Shown piece after piece: positions 27,401-34,789 of a DNA stretch of 64,000 nucleotides; within the stretch, counting starts at the first letter, position 1; the number at the start of each line of letters is the position of its first letter. Below the pieces are notes generated by a model. It was not told where the DNA came from and ran no database searches. It saw only the letters and a list, made by a program, of their open reading frames with translations. A program made the translations under genes and the position numbers. Origin of the DNA: Deltaproteobacteria bacterium. Its GTDB lineage: Bacteria > Myxococcota > Myxococcia > Myxococcales > 40CM-4-68-19. The stretch spans positions 1 to 64,000 of the forward strand of contig JANYKT010000010.1 of the NCBI GenBank assembly GCA_025358085.1, given 5' to 3'.

Positions 27401-28785
27401 GCGGAAGCCCTGGGCGCGCCCCAGGCCTTGTCGGTGTTCGCGGCGATCAGCTTGCGCGCCCCCTGTGCCAGCGAGCGGAAGAGCGGAGCCGAGGTCGCGC
27501 GATAGAACGCGCCGCTGACCGGATAAGGCTCGAGCCAGGCGTCCATCCAGGCCTGCAGCGAACCCTTGCTGTTCTTGAAATAGCGCCGCTTGTAAAGCGC
27601 CACCAACTCGACGGCGCGGCGGATATAGAAAGGGTTCACGTCGCCGGAGGCCAATTGATACACGCGCTCGTGGCGCGAAAGGCAGGCGGCGCCAGCGATG
27701 CCGATCATACCGGCGGTGACCAGATCGACCGGAATCAGATCGAGAATCAGCTTGTTACCGGCGGGATAGGCCCGATGTCCCTTCAATCCCATGAAGGCGA
27801 GCGGCGCGCTGGTGGTGAAGCCTTCATTCCAGCCCGGAAAAGGAAAGCGCAGCGCGCTCTCGACGATGGCGGGCCGGACCAACGAATACTTGCAGCCGCT
27901 CTTGGCGATGGCCTGCTCGCCCATTGCTTTTGAATAGGTATAGGTGTTGGGCCAGCCCCAGGTCCGGGCGCGATCCATTCCAGCTTGAATCAATTGACCC
28001 GAGAGCCAGAGCTTGCGCTCGCGGCCGGTGGCGAGACGCAGCGCCTTCTCGTCGGCCGGGTCGCGGCCTTCATTCTCCAGTCGCCGCACCGCCGCGCCGC
28101 GGAACTGGGCGGCGAGAGCGTGGTCATCGGCCTGCGCGCGCAGCCGGCTCACCAGCGCGTCGACGTCCTTGAGCTCGGTCTCGACGGAGAAGACTGCGCC
28201 GGGCATAGTGCCATCGCGCTGCTTGGGGAAGCTGCCGAGGACCGGCTCGTCCTCGAAGACCGGACCGCTGCGGGTGCCGGCAACAAAGGAGGTGGAGATA
28301 TGCACCAGCACGGCGCCGGTGTGCTTGCACAGCTCGGCCGCGTTGCGCGCGCCACCGGTATTGACCGAGACCGCGAGCTCCAGTGAGGGATTGAAGGTGA
28401 CGAGTCCAGCGGAGTTGATCACGCAAGCAAGCTTTCCCGAGAGCTGGGCGACCTGCGCTTCGGTGAGGCCAAGCAAAGGGTCGGTCACGTCGCCGGCGAT
28501 GGGGAAGCACTTGCTGCGCAGGAAGCTATCGAGTCCGGCGCCATATCGATTGCGCAGGGGATCGAAGGGCGGCGAGGGAACGACCTTGTTGAAGAAGCGG
28601 TCCTCGGCGGTGCCGCCAGCGCGCGGGCGGACCAGCACATAGACCTTGCCGACCTCGGGGTAGCGGTCGAGCAGCATGGTGAGCGCGACCTTGCCGAGGA
28701 ACCCGGTCACCCCCGTGATCATGATCTCGCGGCCGCGGAAAGCCTCGGCGAGATCGATCGGCCCCTCGTGACCCGCCGCGATCAA
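24433..28785 (-). CDS. Fatty acyl reductase-AMP ligase-ACP-acyltransferase fusion
   Basis: About 1450 residues. The best start is TTG 28785, overlapping the LarA-like stop; the first 96 codons of the track ORF are a shadow of that gene. Domains in order: a fatty acyl-CoA reductase (about 10-500) with GVTGFLGK and YTYSK; an acyl-AMP ligase (about 560-1090) with LLFTSGTSGKPKGVLLTH and YGLTEAAPV; a carrier domain with the phosphopantetheine Ser in LGFDSLLVAEL; and a PlsC acyltransferase with NHQSHLD and FPEGTRS. It could activate an acid, load it on its carrier, reduce it to alcohol or move it to glycerol phosphate, as for ether lipids, wax esters or alcohol-containing lipids. A GPGSVSGPGSVSEPGS linker is repeated DNA. 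Cytoplasmic, probably membrane-associated. Confidence 0.85.
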   Translation of the reverse strand: MIAAGHEGPIDLAEAFRGREIMITGVTGFLGKVALTMLLDRYPEVGKVYVLVRPRAGGTAEDRFFNKVVPSPPFDPLRNRYGAGLDSFLRSKCFPIAGDVTDPLLGLTEAQVAQLSGKLACVINSAGLVTFNPSLELAVSVNTGGARNAAELCKHTGAVLVHISTSFVAGTRSGPVFEDEPVLGSFPKQRDGTMPGAVFSVETELKDVDALVSRLRAQADDHALAAQFRGAAVRRLENEGRDPADEKALRLATGRERKLWLSGQLIQAGMDRARTWGWPNTYTYSKAMGEQAIAKSGCKYSLVRPAIVESALRFPFPGWNEGFTTSAPLAFMGLKGHRAYPAGNKLILDLIPVDLVTAGMIGIAGAACLSRHERVYQLASGDVNPFYIRRAVELVALYKRRYFKNSKGSLQAWMDAWLEPYPVSGAFYRATSAPLFRSLAQGARKLIAANTDKAWGAPRASALLERADQALAGIDRQLQQLDMTWELFMPFVAGERFIFQCNHTRALWAQFTEADRAKIPWDPEALDWRTYWLDVHMAGLEQWVFPGLEEERNKLTREVPQPKDLLQLLNASVHQFGPRTALRFYAGEENAAELSRTRDDRVTYTELGHYSDRAGRALQRAGIKPGERVLLMSESRPEWSMAYFGILKAGATAAPLDHGSSLSEIQNCAQAARARVLVASPRVIERLPVLPEGLEIIALPQLLRDSGPGSVSGPGSVSEPGSPPLRKSAAADEVASLLFTSGTSGKPKGVLLTHRNFASLAHKLAGLFDLRVGESVLSVLPLNHTFEFSCGLLVPLMLGAEITYLDELTADRIGEALENNDVHAMIGVPALYQLLHRRLTQELASKPVVVKAAVQAAMALHGELRNRTPFNIGKLLFWPIRNRFGSKLRLLVSGGSALPEEVQQAFHELGLDLTEGYGLTEAAPVLAVTVPANKRHSGTVGPPIPGVEIRIDQPNPDGVGEVLAKGPNVMAGYLDDPEATFAVLEGGWLRTGDLGKLTTEGHLALVGRKKDVILDATGKNVYPDELEELYGRSTSLKELCVVGLPDGKGLERIAALVVVREPREGERREKLRERIEEDFARTSAGLPLWKRIKILHFWDGELPRTTTRKIKRPQVLAELLRLERAASAGEHVARLGVRGDDSWLFDLIADLAQRPRGMVSAQTRLVADLGFDSLLVAELAVALEKAGVTPPDESKLASLSTAGELARAVERREELTAPPSVQEEEKEIAVPASVAAAGRAAIDFFQKGLFGKFFDIEMSGQGNVPSHAPFLVAANHQSHLDVGLVKMALGEEGAKLASLAARDYFFDNPWKRAWFGNFTNLVPIERRGGLKESLRAAVRTLETGYHLLIFPEGTRSADGALQDFKPAIAYLSFAAGADILPVYLHGTHEAMPKGAFVPDPRRQRKLIVRVGAPLLYADLKAETAGMARSAAYKEVTRRVRAAIEALRDAP

Positions 28786-30479
28786 GGCAGGGCCTTCGCC
28801 GCCGCAGCCAGCTGCTTGAGGTTCGCAGCCGCCGGCTCGAGCTCCGGCAACGAGACATCGGGCGTCGGCAACGAGACATCGGTCATGACCAGCGGCGGGT
28901 GATGCATGAGCGTGATCTCGGCCGACCGCCCCTGCCGGCCGCGCGCCATATCGATTGCTTCGGCGAGCGTATCGGCGCGCTCCCAGCCGAGCAACTGCGG
29001 GACGTGGGTATTCTCGGTGCCGACCGCGATGACCTGGCCCATATGCTGGCGACCATTTTCGCCCCAGTACCACATATAGAAGGGGTGGGCGCCGTGATAG
29101 GCGTTGCCCTTGCGATAGAGATGCACGTAGCTGGGATTCTCGGCGAAGTCCTTCTCGTACTTGCGGTGCAGCTCCATCGCGTCGGTGGTCTCGGGCAGCA
29201 GGCGGTGGAAGAACTCGATGTAGCTCGGGTGCTGCACCGGATCAAACTCGTCCATCAAGGGGTGTGTAACGATGAGCGTGCCGCCTTTTTTAATCAGCGG
29301 CACCCCGCGATTCATATTGAAGAAGTAGCCGCAGGCCATCACCTGCACCAGCAGTGGATTCAGGACCGAATTGACGTTGTAGGGGCTGATATAGGGGATA
29401 CCCGCAATCAGGATGTCCGCCTGTCCCTTGACCGCCACCACACTTTGCCGCCGGCAGGCTTCCAGGATCTTCTCGTGCGCAGGTTCGGTGTTGCCCGCGG
29501 CAACGGCAATCAGTCCATAGCCCGCCGGCACCTTGTGGAAGATCTGCTGCCGCAGCGCGCGCGGGGCCTTGCCGAGCGTCCAGCGCAGGGCCGCAAGCGC
29601 GGTGCGGTCGAGGTCGGTGAAGTCCTCCTCGCGCTTTCCCAAAAACGCCATCGGGCCGTCGAACATCTTGTTGTTGAGCGCGGTCTCGATATGAAAGACA
29701 TTGACGTGCTCGTCGATCACACGGCCGATGCGGTCCACCGAAGTGTGCAGCTCGGAATGCTTCGGCTCCATATACGACTTGCTCTTGCGAATGGCGTGCG
29801 GCGTGTGGTGCGCGCGCAGGCCCAGGTAATCAGTCAAGCCAGTGCCGACTGACTTGTGGCCTCCGTCCATGGGGACGAAATTGACGTTCAGGTAGATGAC
29901 CAGGTCGGCGTCGGCCGCCTTCTTCGAGATACGGACCCGCTCGCCCGCGTCGGTGAGCCCCAATTCGACGATGCCGCCCGGCTCCTCGGCATCGTGATTG
30001 ACGTAATGGTCGGGATAGTAAGCGTCGAAGATCTTCTGCCCCACCATCCGCTTCATCTCGGCCGGGGTCAGGCGCCGGTGAAGGGCGTTCGCGATCAGGA
30101 GCTCGACGTCATCCACGCCGGAGTCGGCGCAGAGCTGCAGCACGATCTCGAGCATGATCTGCCGCACGTCTGGAGTGCGCATGGGCGGCAGCGGCAACGA
30201 GATGTCATCGATGGCAATGACCACGCGCATCCCGGGCCGCAGCTGCGCGTGCAGCGGGTCGCAGCCTTCCGGGTGATTGATGGCCCAGCGGATGGCCGCG
30301 CGCCAATTGGCCAGCTCCTCGATGGGCGGATTGGGAAAGATCACCCGCGTGCCAACCGGGACTTCCTCGAGCAGAAGCTCGGTGTCCGAGAAGAGCATTC
30401 GCGGCGGCGAGCGCTTCTCCTGGATGACCACCTGCGCGTTTTCGTCGTAGCTCTGTCGCAGCTTGTCCAGCGAGCGCAT
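28782..30479 (-). CDS. LarA-like (DUF2088) nickel-pincer racemase family protein
   Basis: 565 residues from ATG 30479, preceded by GGAGGAG; the track start is 16 codons too long. It resembles the lactate racemase LarA family: AIDDISLPLPP aligns with the LarA V-x-D-x-T-R-P motif, IANALHRRLTPAE with the GLHR motif, and PMDGGHKSVGTG with the segment carrying the cofactor Lys. The Arg of TRP is Leu here and the PH-x-x-AGF part is altered, so the substrate is probably not lactate. It is longer than LarA (about 425 residues). No larB, larC or larE genes, which make the nickel-pincer nucleotide, are in the window. First gene of the lipid operon. Confidence 0.7.
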   Translation of the reverse strand: MRSLDKLRQSYDENAQVVIQEKRSPPRMLFSDTELLLEEVPVGTRVIFPNPPIEELANWRAAIRWAINHPEGCDPLHAQLRPGMRVVIAIDDISLPLPPMRTPDVRQIMLEIVLQLCADSGVDDVELLIANALHRRLTPAEMKRMVGQKIFDAYYPDHYVNHDAEEPGGIVELGLTDAGERVRISKKAADADLVIYLNVNFVPMDGGHKSVGTGLTDYLGLRAHHTPHAIRKSKSYMEPKHSELHTSVDRIGRVIDEHVNVFHIETALNNKMFDGPMAFLGKREEDFTDLDRTALAALRWTLGKAPRALRQQIFHKVPAGYGLIAVAAGNTEPAHEKILEACRRQSVVAVKGQADILIAGIPYISPYNVNSVLNPLLVQVMACGYFFNMNRGVPLIKKGGTLIVTHPLMDEFDPVQHPSYIEFFHRLLPETTDAMELHRKYEKDFAENPSYVHLYRKGNAYHGAHPFYMWYWGENGRQHMGQVIAVGTENTHVPQLLGWERADTLAEAIDMARGRQGRSAEITLMHHPPLVMTDVSLPTPDVSLPELEPAAANLKQLAAAAKALP

Positions 30480-30663
30480 GGGGCTCCTCCGGCGTCGCGT
30501 TCTATCCCACTTGGTGGGCGACCGCACGGACGGATTCGGCAGCCGACGGTCCCTTCCGGGCGAAGCTGGGTCGCCTCTGACCGGGGCTGGCTGGAGAGCA
30601 CCTCTGCTTGTTCGCTGCTCGGCTCAGCGGTCGTTTTGCGCGCCGACCAGGTGGTCAGCCAGG

Positions 30664-31240
30664 CAGGAGAGCGGTGGGCGGAATGCGGAAACTTGAGTGC
30701 CGTGACACTGCTGAATGGGACGAAGACCACCCTGGCCAGCATCGCCTGCGATTCAGTCCTTCACCGTATTGGCGCATTCGTGAATCGGGAGATAGTGCCT
30801 TCTTCGAGACGTCGCCCGATTCTTCTTCCTGGACCACCCAGGCTTCCATCGGCGATTCGAGCCTCTTCGACCTCTCCGCGGTCAGCGCCGAATTCTATGC
30901 CGAGACCTATGGTACCGCATCCCCGAACCCTGGCGATTCGCGCAATGAGCTCCAGCTCTGGGTCGAATGCGGCACGCTCGCGGCAAACAAGGTAATCAAT
31001 GGAATACAGACGCAGGTTGGCAGCGTGCCTTATTCAGGAACGTCCGATCTTTGGTGGCGGATCCGCGAGGCGGCGGGGACGACTTACCGGGAGGCTTCGC
31101 CGGACAACGTCAGTTGGACGGTGATCGGCTCCGCGCCAACCTCCGGACTGTTCCCCCTGAATGACCTGTCCATCGTGTTCTTTGCCGAGAGCGATGGCGC
31201 GGGAAGTCCCTCACCGGGGACGGCCCGGCCGGCCCCTTGG
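30664..31240 (+). pseudogene. Frameshifted secreted beta-sandwich repeat protein
   Basis: Two homologous units can be read. Unit 1 runs in one frame as ERWAECGNLSAVTLLNGTKTTLASIAC and continues after a frameshift near 30750-30765 as PYWRIRESGDSAFFETSPD. Unit 2 reads without a break: LWVECGTLAANKVINGIQTQVGSVPYS ... WWRIREAAGTTYREASPD. The WRIRE-x-ETSPD-x-SW pattern is a secreted beta-sandwich repeat. No start codon with RBS, no signal peptide and no clear end are visible, so this is a gene remnant, not an active gene. Confidence 0.7.
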
Positions 31241-31604
31241 CGCCTCATCGCGGACAGCCCGCGTCGGGCGCAACACCGCCGGCAAAGAAGCGCAGCATCT
31301 GCAGGACGGTGCCATGGGCCGAGCCGGAGTTGCGCGAGATGCAGGCGTTGCCATCGACGGGAAATTGAGGTGGCCGCAAGACATGGCACTGGGGACACGG
31401 ACCTGGGACCTGCTGTTCGCAGGGGTGGAGCCGCCTGTCCCCAGGGGAGCAGGGCATAAGCGCGGCCGGACCGCGCAATCTCAAGGTGCGTGTTGGGCGG
31501 CGGACTGCCATTCCGGCGGCGGCTCGGTGCGCGCCTCGCCGGAGGGAAGACCTCTAGCCACTGATGCGAATTGACCGAGGGCGAAGAGCCCGCCGTTCGG
31601 ATCG
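31241..31604. other. Noncoding stretch between two pseudogenes
   Basis: No frame here reads like a protein. A minus-strand frame (31245-31511) has a few Cys (CPQCH, NACIS) but no RBS, signal or continuation and may be a third remnant. No hairpin, tRNA or repeat stands out. Confidence 0.5.
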
Positions 31605-32100
31605 GCGCCGTAAACTCCGCTGCGGCCCGCCGCTAATTCAGCCACACGGCTCTTCGCGGGCGCGCGCAGCGCCGCGACGACGGCCTCGTGATCGGCGCGG
31701 CTGGTGCGCGCCGCGCAGAGCGTGCGCCCGAAGCGCGTTGTCGCTCTTGGAGCGACAGCTCGAGGGAAGTTGGGGACGGCACTGGCCGTGCGAAGCAGGG
31801 CACTCCGCGCGCGGTCCGCGCGGCGGTGCGGGACAGTCCTAGCTCGCGATGCTCCAGAGATCCGCCTGCGGGATGGCCTCGCCGAACGCCGGCATGGCGG
31901 TCTCGGAACGCCATAGGTCGCGGCAGCGAAGATGCGGCCAAGGCGTGAGGGAGCCCACCCTTTTGCCGACCGAAAAGGACGTGGACTGGCTGGGACAGAT
32001 CGAGGGTTGCATTCGGCGTCCAGAGCGCTTTGTGGCACGCCGCGCACGCCTGCCGGTACAGGGTTTTTCCGCGCGCGAGGGCGGGCGAAGCCTCGGGCAG
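31605..32100 (-). pseudogene. Decayed cytochrome c domain of an FTR1-type iron permease
   Basis: On the minus strand one frame reads SPALARGKTLYRQACAACHKALW...PNATLDLS with a CxxCH heme site; a second frame continues RIFAAATYGVP and a third ETAMPAFGEAIPQADLWSIAS before a stop. The intact gene at 60.3 kb has LARGAQLYVQSCAACHG, RVFSAVTYGVPKTAMPAYDEAL and later QAEAIAALRAGP in the same order, and the remnant also has HEAVVAALRAP. At least two frameshifts and one stop break it. No permease part is left. It directly follows the stop of the dimethylformamidase-like gene. Confidence 0.75.
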
Positions 32101-32106
32101 TCAAGG

Positions 32107-34626
32107 TCACTGCCCCAGAGTGAGCTGCCGCACTGAGTGTTCGAACGCATCGACGACGAGCACCGTGGATGCCGATACGACGGCGACGCCGCGCGGCCAA
32201 CCGAACCCGGCACTCTCGCCCGGGCCATCGATGGTGCCGCCGCGCGTGCCACCTGCGAGCGTCTCGACGGTGCCGTTGGGCCGCAGCGTGCGGACGCGAG
32301 AACTCGCGCCATCGAGCATCACCAACTGACCATCTGGAAGTCCGGCGAGTGCGAGCGTCTCCGAGACACTCGCTGAACTCGCGGGACCGTCCGTCCAGCC
32401 TTTACGGCCGATCGCGCCGAGCAACTGGCTCACGTTGTGACCCGCGGTCATGGAAACCGTGCGCACCACGCCGGTGGCCGGTTCGGCGATGGCCGCATCG
32501 CCGTTCGCCAGGAGCGCAACCGCAAAGGGATACGAGAGATGGGCGGAGCTGCCGGGGCCATCGACCGGGTCGCTCGCACCGTTGCCTGCCAGCGTCGACA
32601 CGTCTCCGGTCGGCGAGACCGCGCGCAGCCGCAGGTTCCACATGTCCGCGACGAGAAGCGTTCCGTCGGCCCGAAGCGCGATGCCCATCGGCCAGTTGAA
32701 CGCGGCCTGCGCAGCCGGCCCATCGGCGAAGGTCTGCTGCCCGCTCCCTGCGAGCGTGGTCACGGCACCGCCGGAAATCTTGCGGATGAGGTGGTTGCCG
32801 GTGTCGGAGACGTAGATGTCTCCGTTCGGGGCCACAGCGACTCCGTGGGGATTGCGGAATTGCGCGGTCGCGACGCTGCCGTTCGCGTTTCCGGGAGCGC
32901 CGCCCGCGATCACAGACACCCTGCCGCTGGAGGTGACGCGGACGATCGCATCCGCGTCGGCGACGATGGCGTCGCCGTTCGGAGCCACCGCGATTGCCGC
33001 CGGCCTGGAGAGAGCGCGCGTCCAGGTCGAGACGGTCACGTTGCCGCGATACGTCGGGGTGGTGGCGCCCGGCGAGAGGTCAAGATGCTGGAGCGCAGCC
33101 GGGCCGAGCGTGCCGTCACCTGCGAATCGTGAGAAGATGTTGGCGGTCAGCTGCTGGATGCGCGGGTCCCAGGCACCAGGCGCCGAGAGCTGCCGCGACC
33201 AACTAATGCTGCCGGCGGAGAACACGATTGCGCCGCTCGGGGCGGTGTACAGCGTGCTCTCGCACGTCGAGAAAAGCGCGCCATTGTAGTCTTCAGCGAG
33301 CGCCTGGCCGGCGAGCTGGACGTTGGCCGGCGAATATCCATTGTCAATGCGCCGGTCGCACTCGGTCCCGTATACGCCGGCAATCTGACCGTTCGCGCTC
33401 ATGCCTGAACCAGTCCAGAGCCACGACGATGGGTCCGTCACGGTCAGAGGGACTTCCGTCGTCATCCAGGTCCCATACATCTCTCCGATTAGCGCGTTCT
33501 CAGGGCGGTTCACCGGCGCGTTGCGCCACTTGGTCGTGACGTGCGCCGGGTCCGTCTGCATCGCCGGATCGAGCTTGGCGAAATCCTTGTAACCGATGAG
33601 GAGCCGGCGCGTGGCGTCTTGAAACCGGACCTGCCAATACGCGTCGTTGGCCGCGAAGAAGGCCGCATTGGAGCCGCGCGAGACGGCACGGTCGAGAGCG
33701 TCGCGCATATTCGCTGTCCAATATTCGCTGTGACCCTGAATGACGACCATCCGGCGGCGATCGATCAGGTCTGGCGTGGCATCGAGGTCGCTGTCCGTCA
33801 CGTAGGCGAGGTCGTATCCCTGTCCCTCCGCAAAGGTGATGAAGTCGAGATCCTTCGCAAGTAGCTCGCCGCTGCCGTTGCCGCGAACGTAGGGCCGGTC
33901 AAACGAAACCGCGTAGGCGTGGTGCGCCGTCCAGTCCGACCGGCTGTTCATGTAGAGGCTGGTTCCACCCCATGGGTTGTAGGCCTGATAGGTGTCGGTT
34001 GAGACGGGGTAGAGGATCGTCGCCGCTGGCGCGGGCTCGCGCACAACGAACGTGGCGTATGTTTCGCCCAAGGATGAGGTGAGCCTGACGAGATAGACGC
34101 CAGTCATCGCGGAGGTGGGAATCTCGATCTGGAGATTCGGAGACCAACCCGCGCTGACCGCGCCCGTGGTGGGGTCGAGCGTCCCCGCCGTGAAGGCCGG
34201 GACTGAAACCGGCCCTCCCTGCGCGAGCTGCCGTCCGCCCGCGCCGCCATAGTAACCAACGCGCCACAGTTGCCAGGTCGTAGTGGTGGCAGACGACGCG
34301 GCCACAGAAACGTTGGCCCGCTGACCAGCCAGGTAGCTCGTGCGGTCGCAATAGGCGGCGATCTGCGAGGACGCCCTCAATAGCCTCCATCCCGTGCTGC
34401 CGGGCAAAAGGTTCTCGTCGATGATGGGCGAGTGTCGCAATGTGAGGAAGCTTGTTCCCGCGTCTTCCGGACCTCCGGCGGTGCCGCCGTCCGTTGTACC
34501 GCCGTCCGTTGTGCCGCTGTCAGTTGTACCGCCGTCGGAGAGTCCGCCGTCCTGCGGCGCCACCGAGGAGCCTGAACCGCAACCCATCAGCGAGGCCATC
34601 AGCAGCGCTGAAACTGTCTTCTTCAC
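32107..34626 (-). CDS. Secreted lipoprotein: dimethylformamidase-like domain plus NHL propeller
   Basis: 839 residues. MKKTVSALLMASLMGCGSG is a lipoprotein signal (Cys16), followed by a GGTTDSGTTDGGTTDGG linker. Residues about 60-500 resemble the large-subunit fold of N,N-dimethylformamidase (LWRVGYYGGAGGR, NPWGGTSLYM, VVIQGHSEYWTANMRDALDRAV). Residues about 540-839 are NHL repeats (RPAAIAVAPNGDAIVADAD, NPHGVAVAPNGDIYVSDTGNHLIRKI, WPMGIALRADGTLLVADMWNLRLR), a beta-propeller used for binding. Surface anchored; substrate unknown. The catalytic state of the first domain cannot be judged by eye. Confidence 0.8.
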   Translation of the reverse strand: MKKTVSALLMASLMGCGSGSSVAPQDGGLSDGGTTDSGTTDGGTTDGGTAGGPEDAGTSFLTLRHSPIIDENLLPGSTGWRLLRASSQIAAYCDRTSYLAGQRANVSVAASSATTTTWQLWRVGYYGGAGGRQLAQGGPVSVPAFTAGTLDPTTGAVSAGWSPNLQIEIPTSAMTGVYLVRLTSSLGETYATFVVREPAPAATILYPVSTDTYQAYNPWGGTSLYMNSRSDWTAHHAYAVSFDRPYVRGNGSGELLAKDLDFITFAEGQGYDLAYVTDSDLDATPDLIDRRRMVVIQGHSEYWTANMRDALDRAVSRGSNAAFFAANDAYWQVRFQDATRRLLIGYKDFAKLDPAMQTDPAHVTTKWRNAPVNRPENALIGEMYGTWMTTEVPLTVTDPSSWLWTGSGMSANGQIAGVYGTECDRRIDNGYSPANVQLAGQALAEDYNGALFSTCESTLYTAPSGAIVFSAGSISWSRQLSAPGAWDPRIQQLTANIFSRFAGDGTLGPAALQHLDLSPGATTPTYRGNVTVSTWTRALSRPAAIAVAPNGDAIVADADAIVRVTSSGRVSVIAGGAPGNANGSVATAQFRNPHGVAVAPNGDIYVSDTGNHLIRKISGGAVTTLAGSGQQTFADGPAAQAAFNWPMGIALRADGTLLVADMWNLRLRAVSPTGDVSTLAGNGASDPVDGPGSSAHLSYPFAVALLANGDAAIAEPATGVVRTVSMTAGHNVSQLLGAIGRKGWTDGPASSASVSETLALAGLPDGQLVMLDGASSRVRTLRPNGTVETLAGGTRGGTIDGPGESAGFGWPRGVAVVSASTVLVVDAFEHSVRQLTLGQ

Positions 34627-34789
34627 GGTGACACCCCTTTTGTGAGTCTCTCGTGAGCAAGCGCCGGGCCGCTTCGCTTGTCCGAAAGCTCACCGATCTT
34701 CGCCGATCAGGGCACCCATTTTCTCCATTCACTCCATTGGAATTCCATAACTGACAATAAACTCGCCCGAAGTGGGGTTCAAGTTGGGC

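Noticed and set aside
28786-29073. First 96 codons of the 1546-codon track ORF
   Set aside because: They overlap the LarA-like gene and read as random Arg/Ala-rich sequence; the real start is near 28785.
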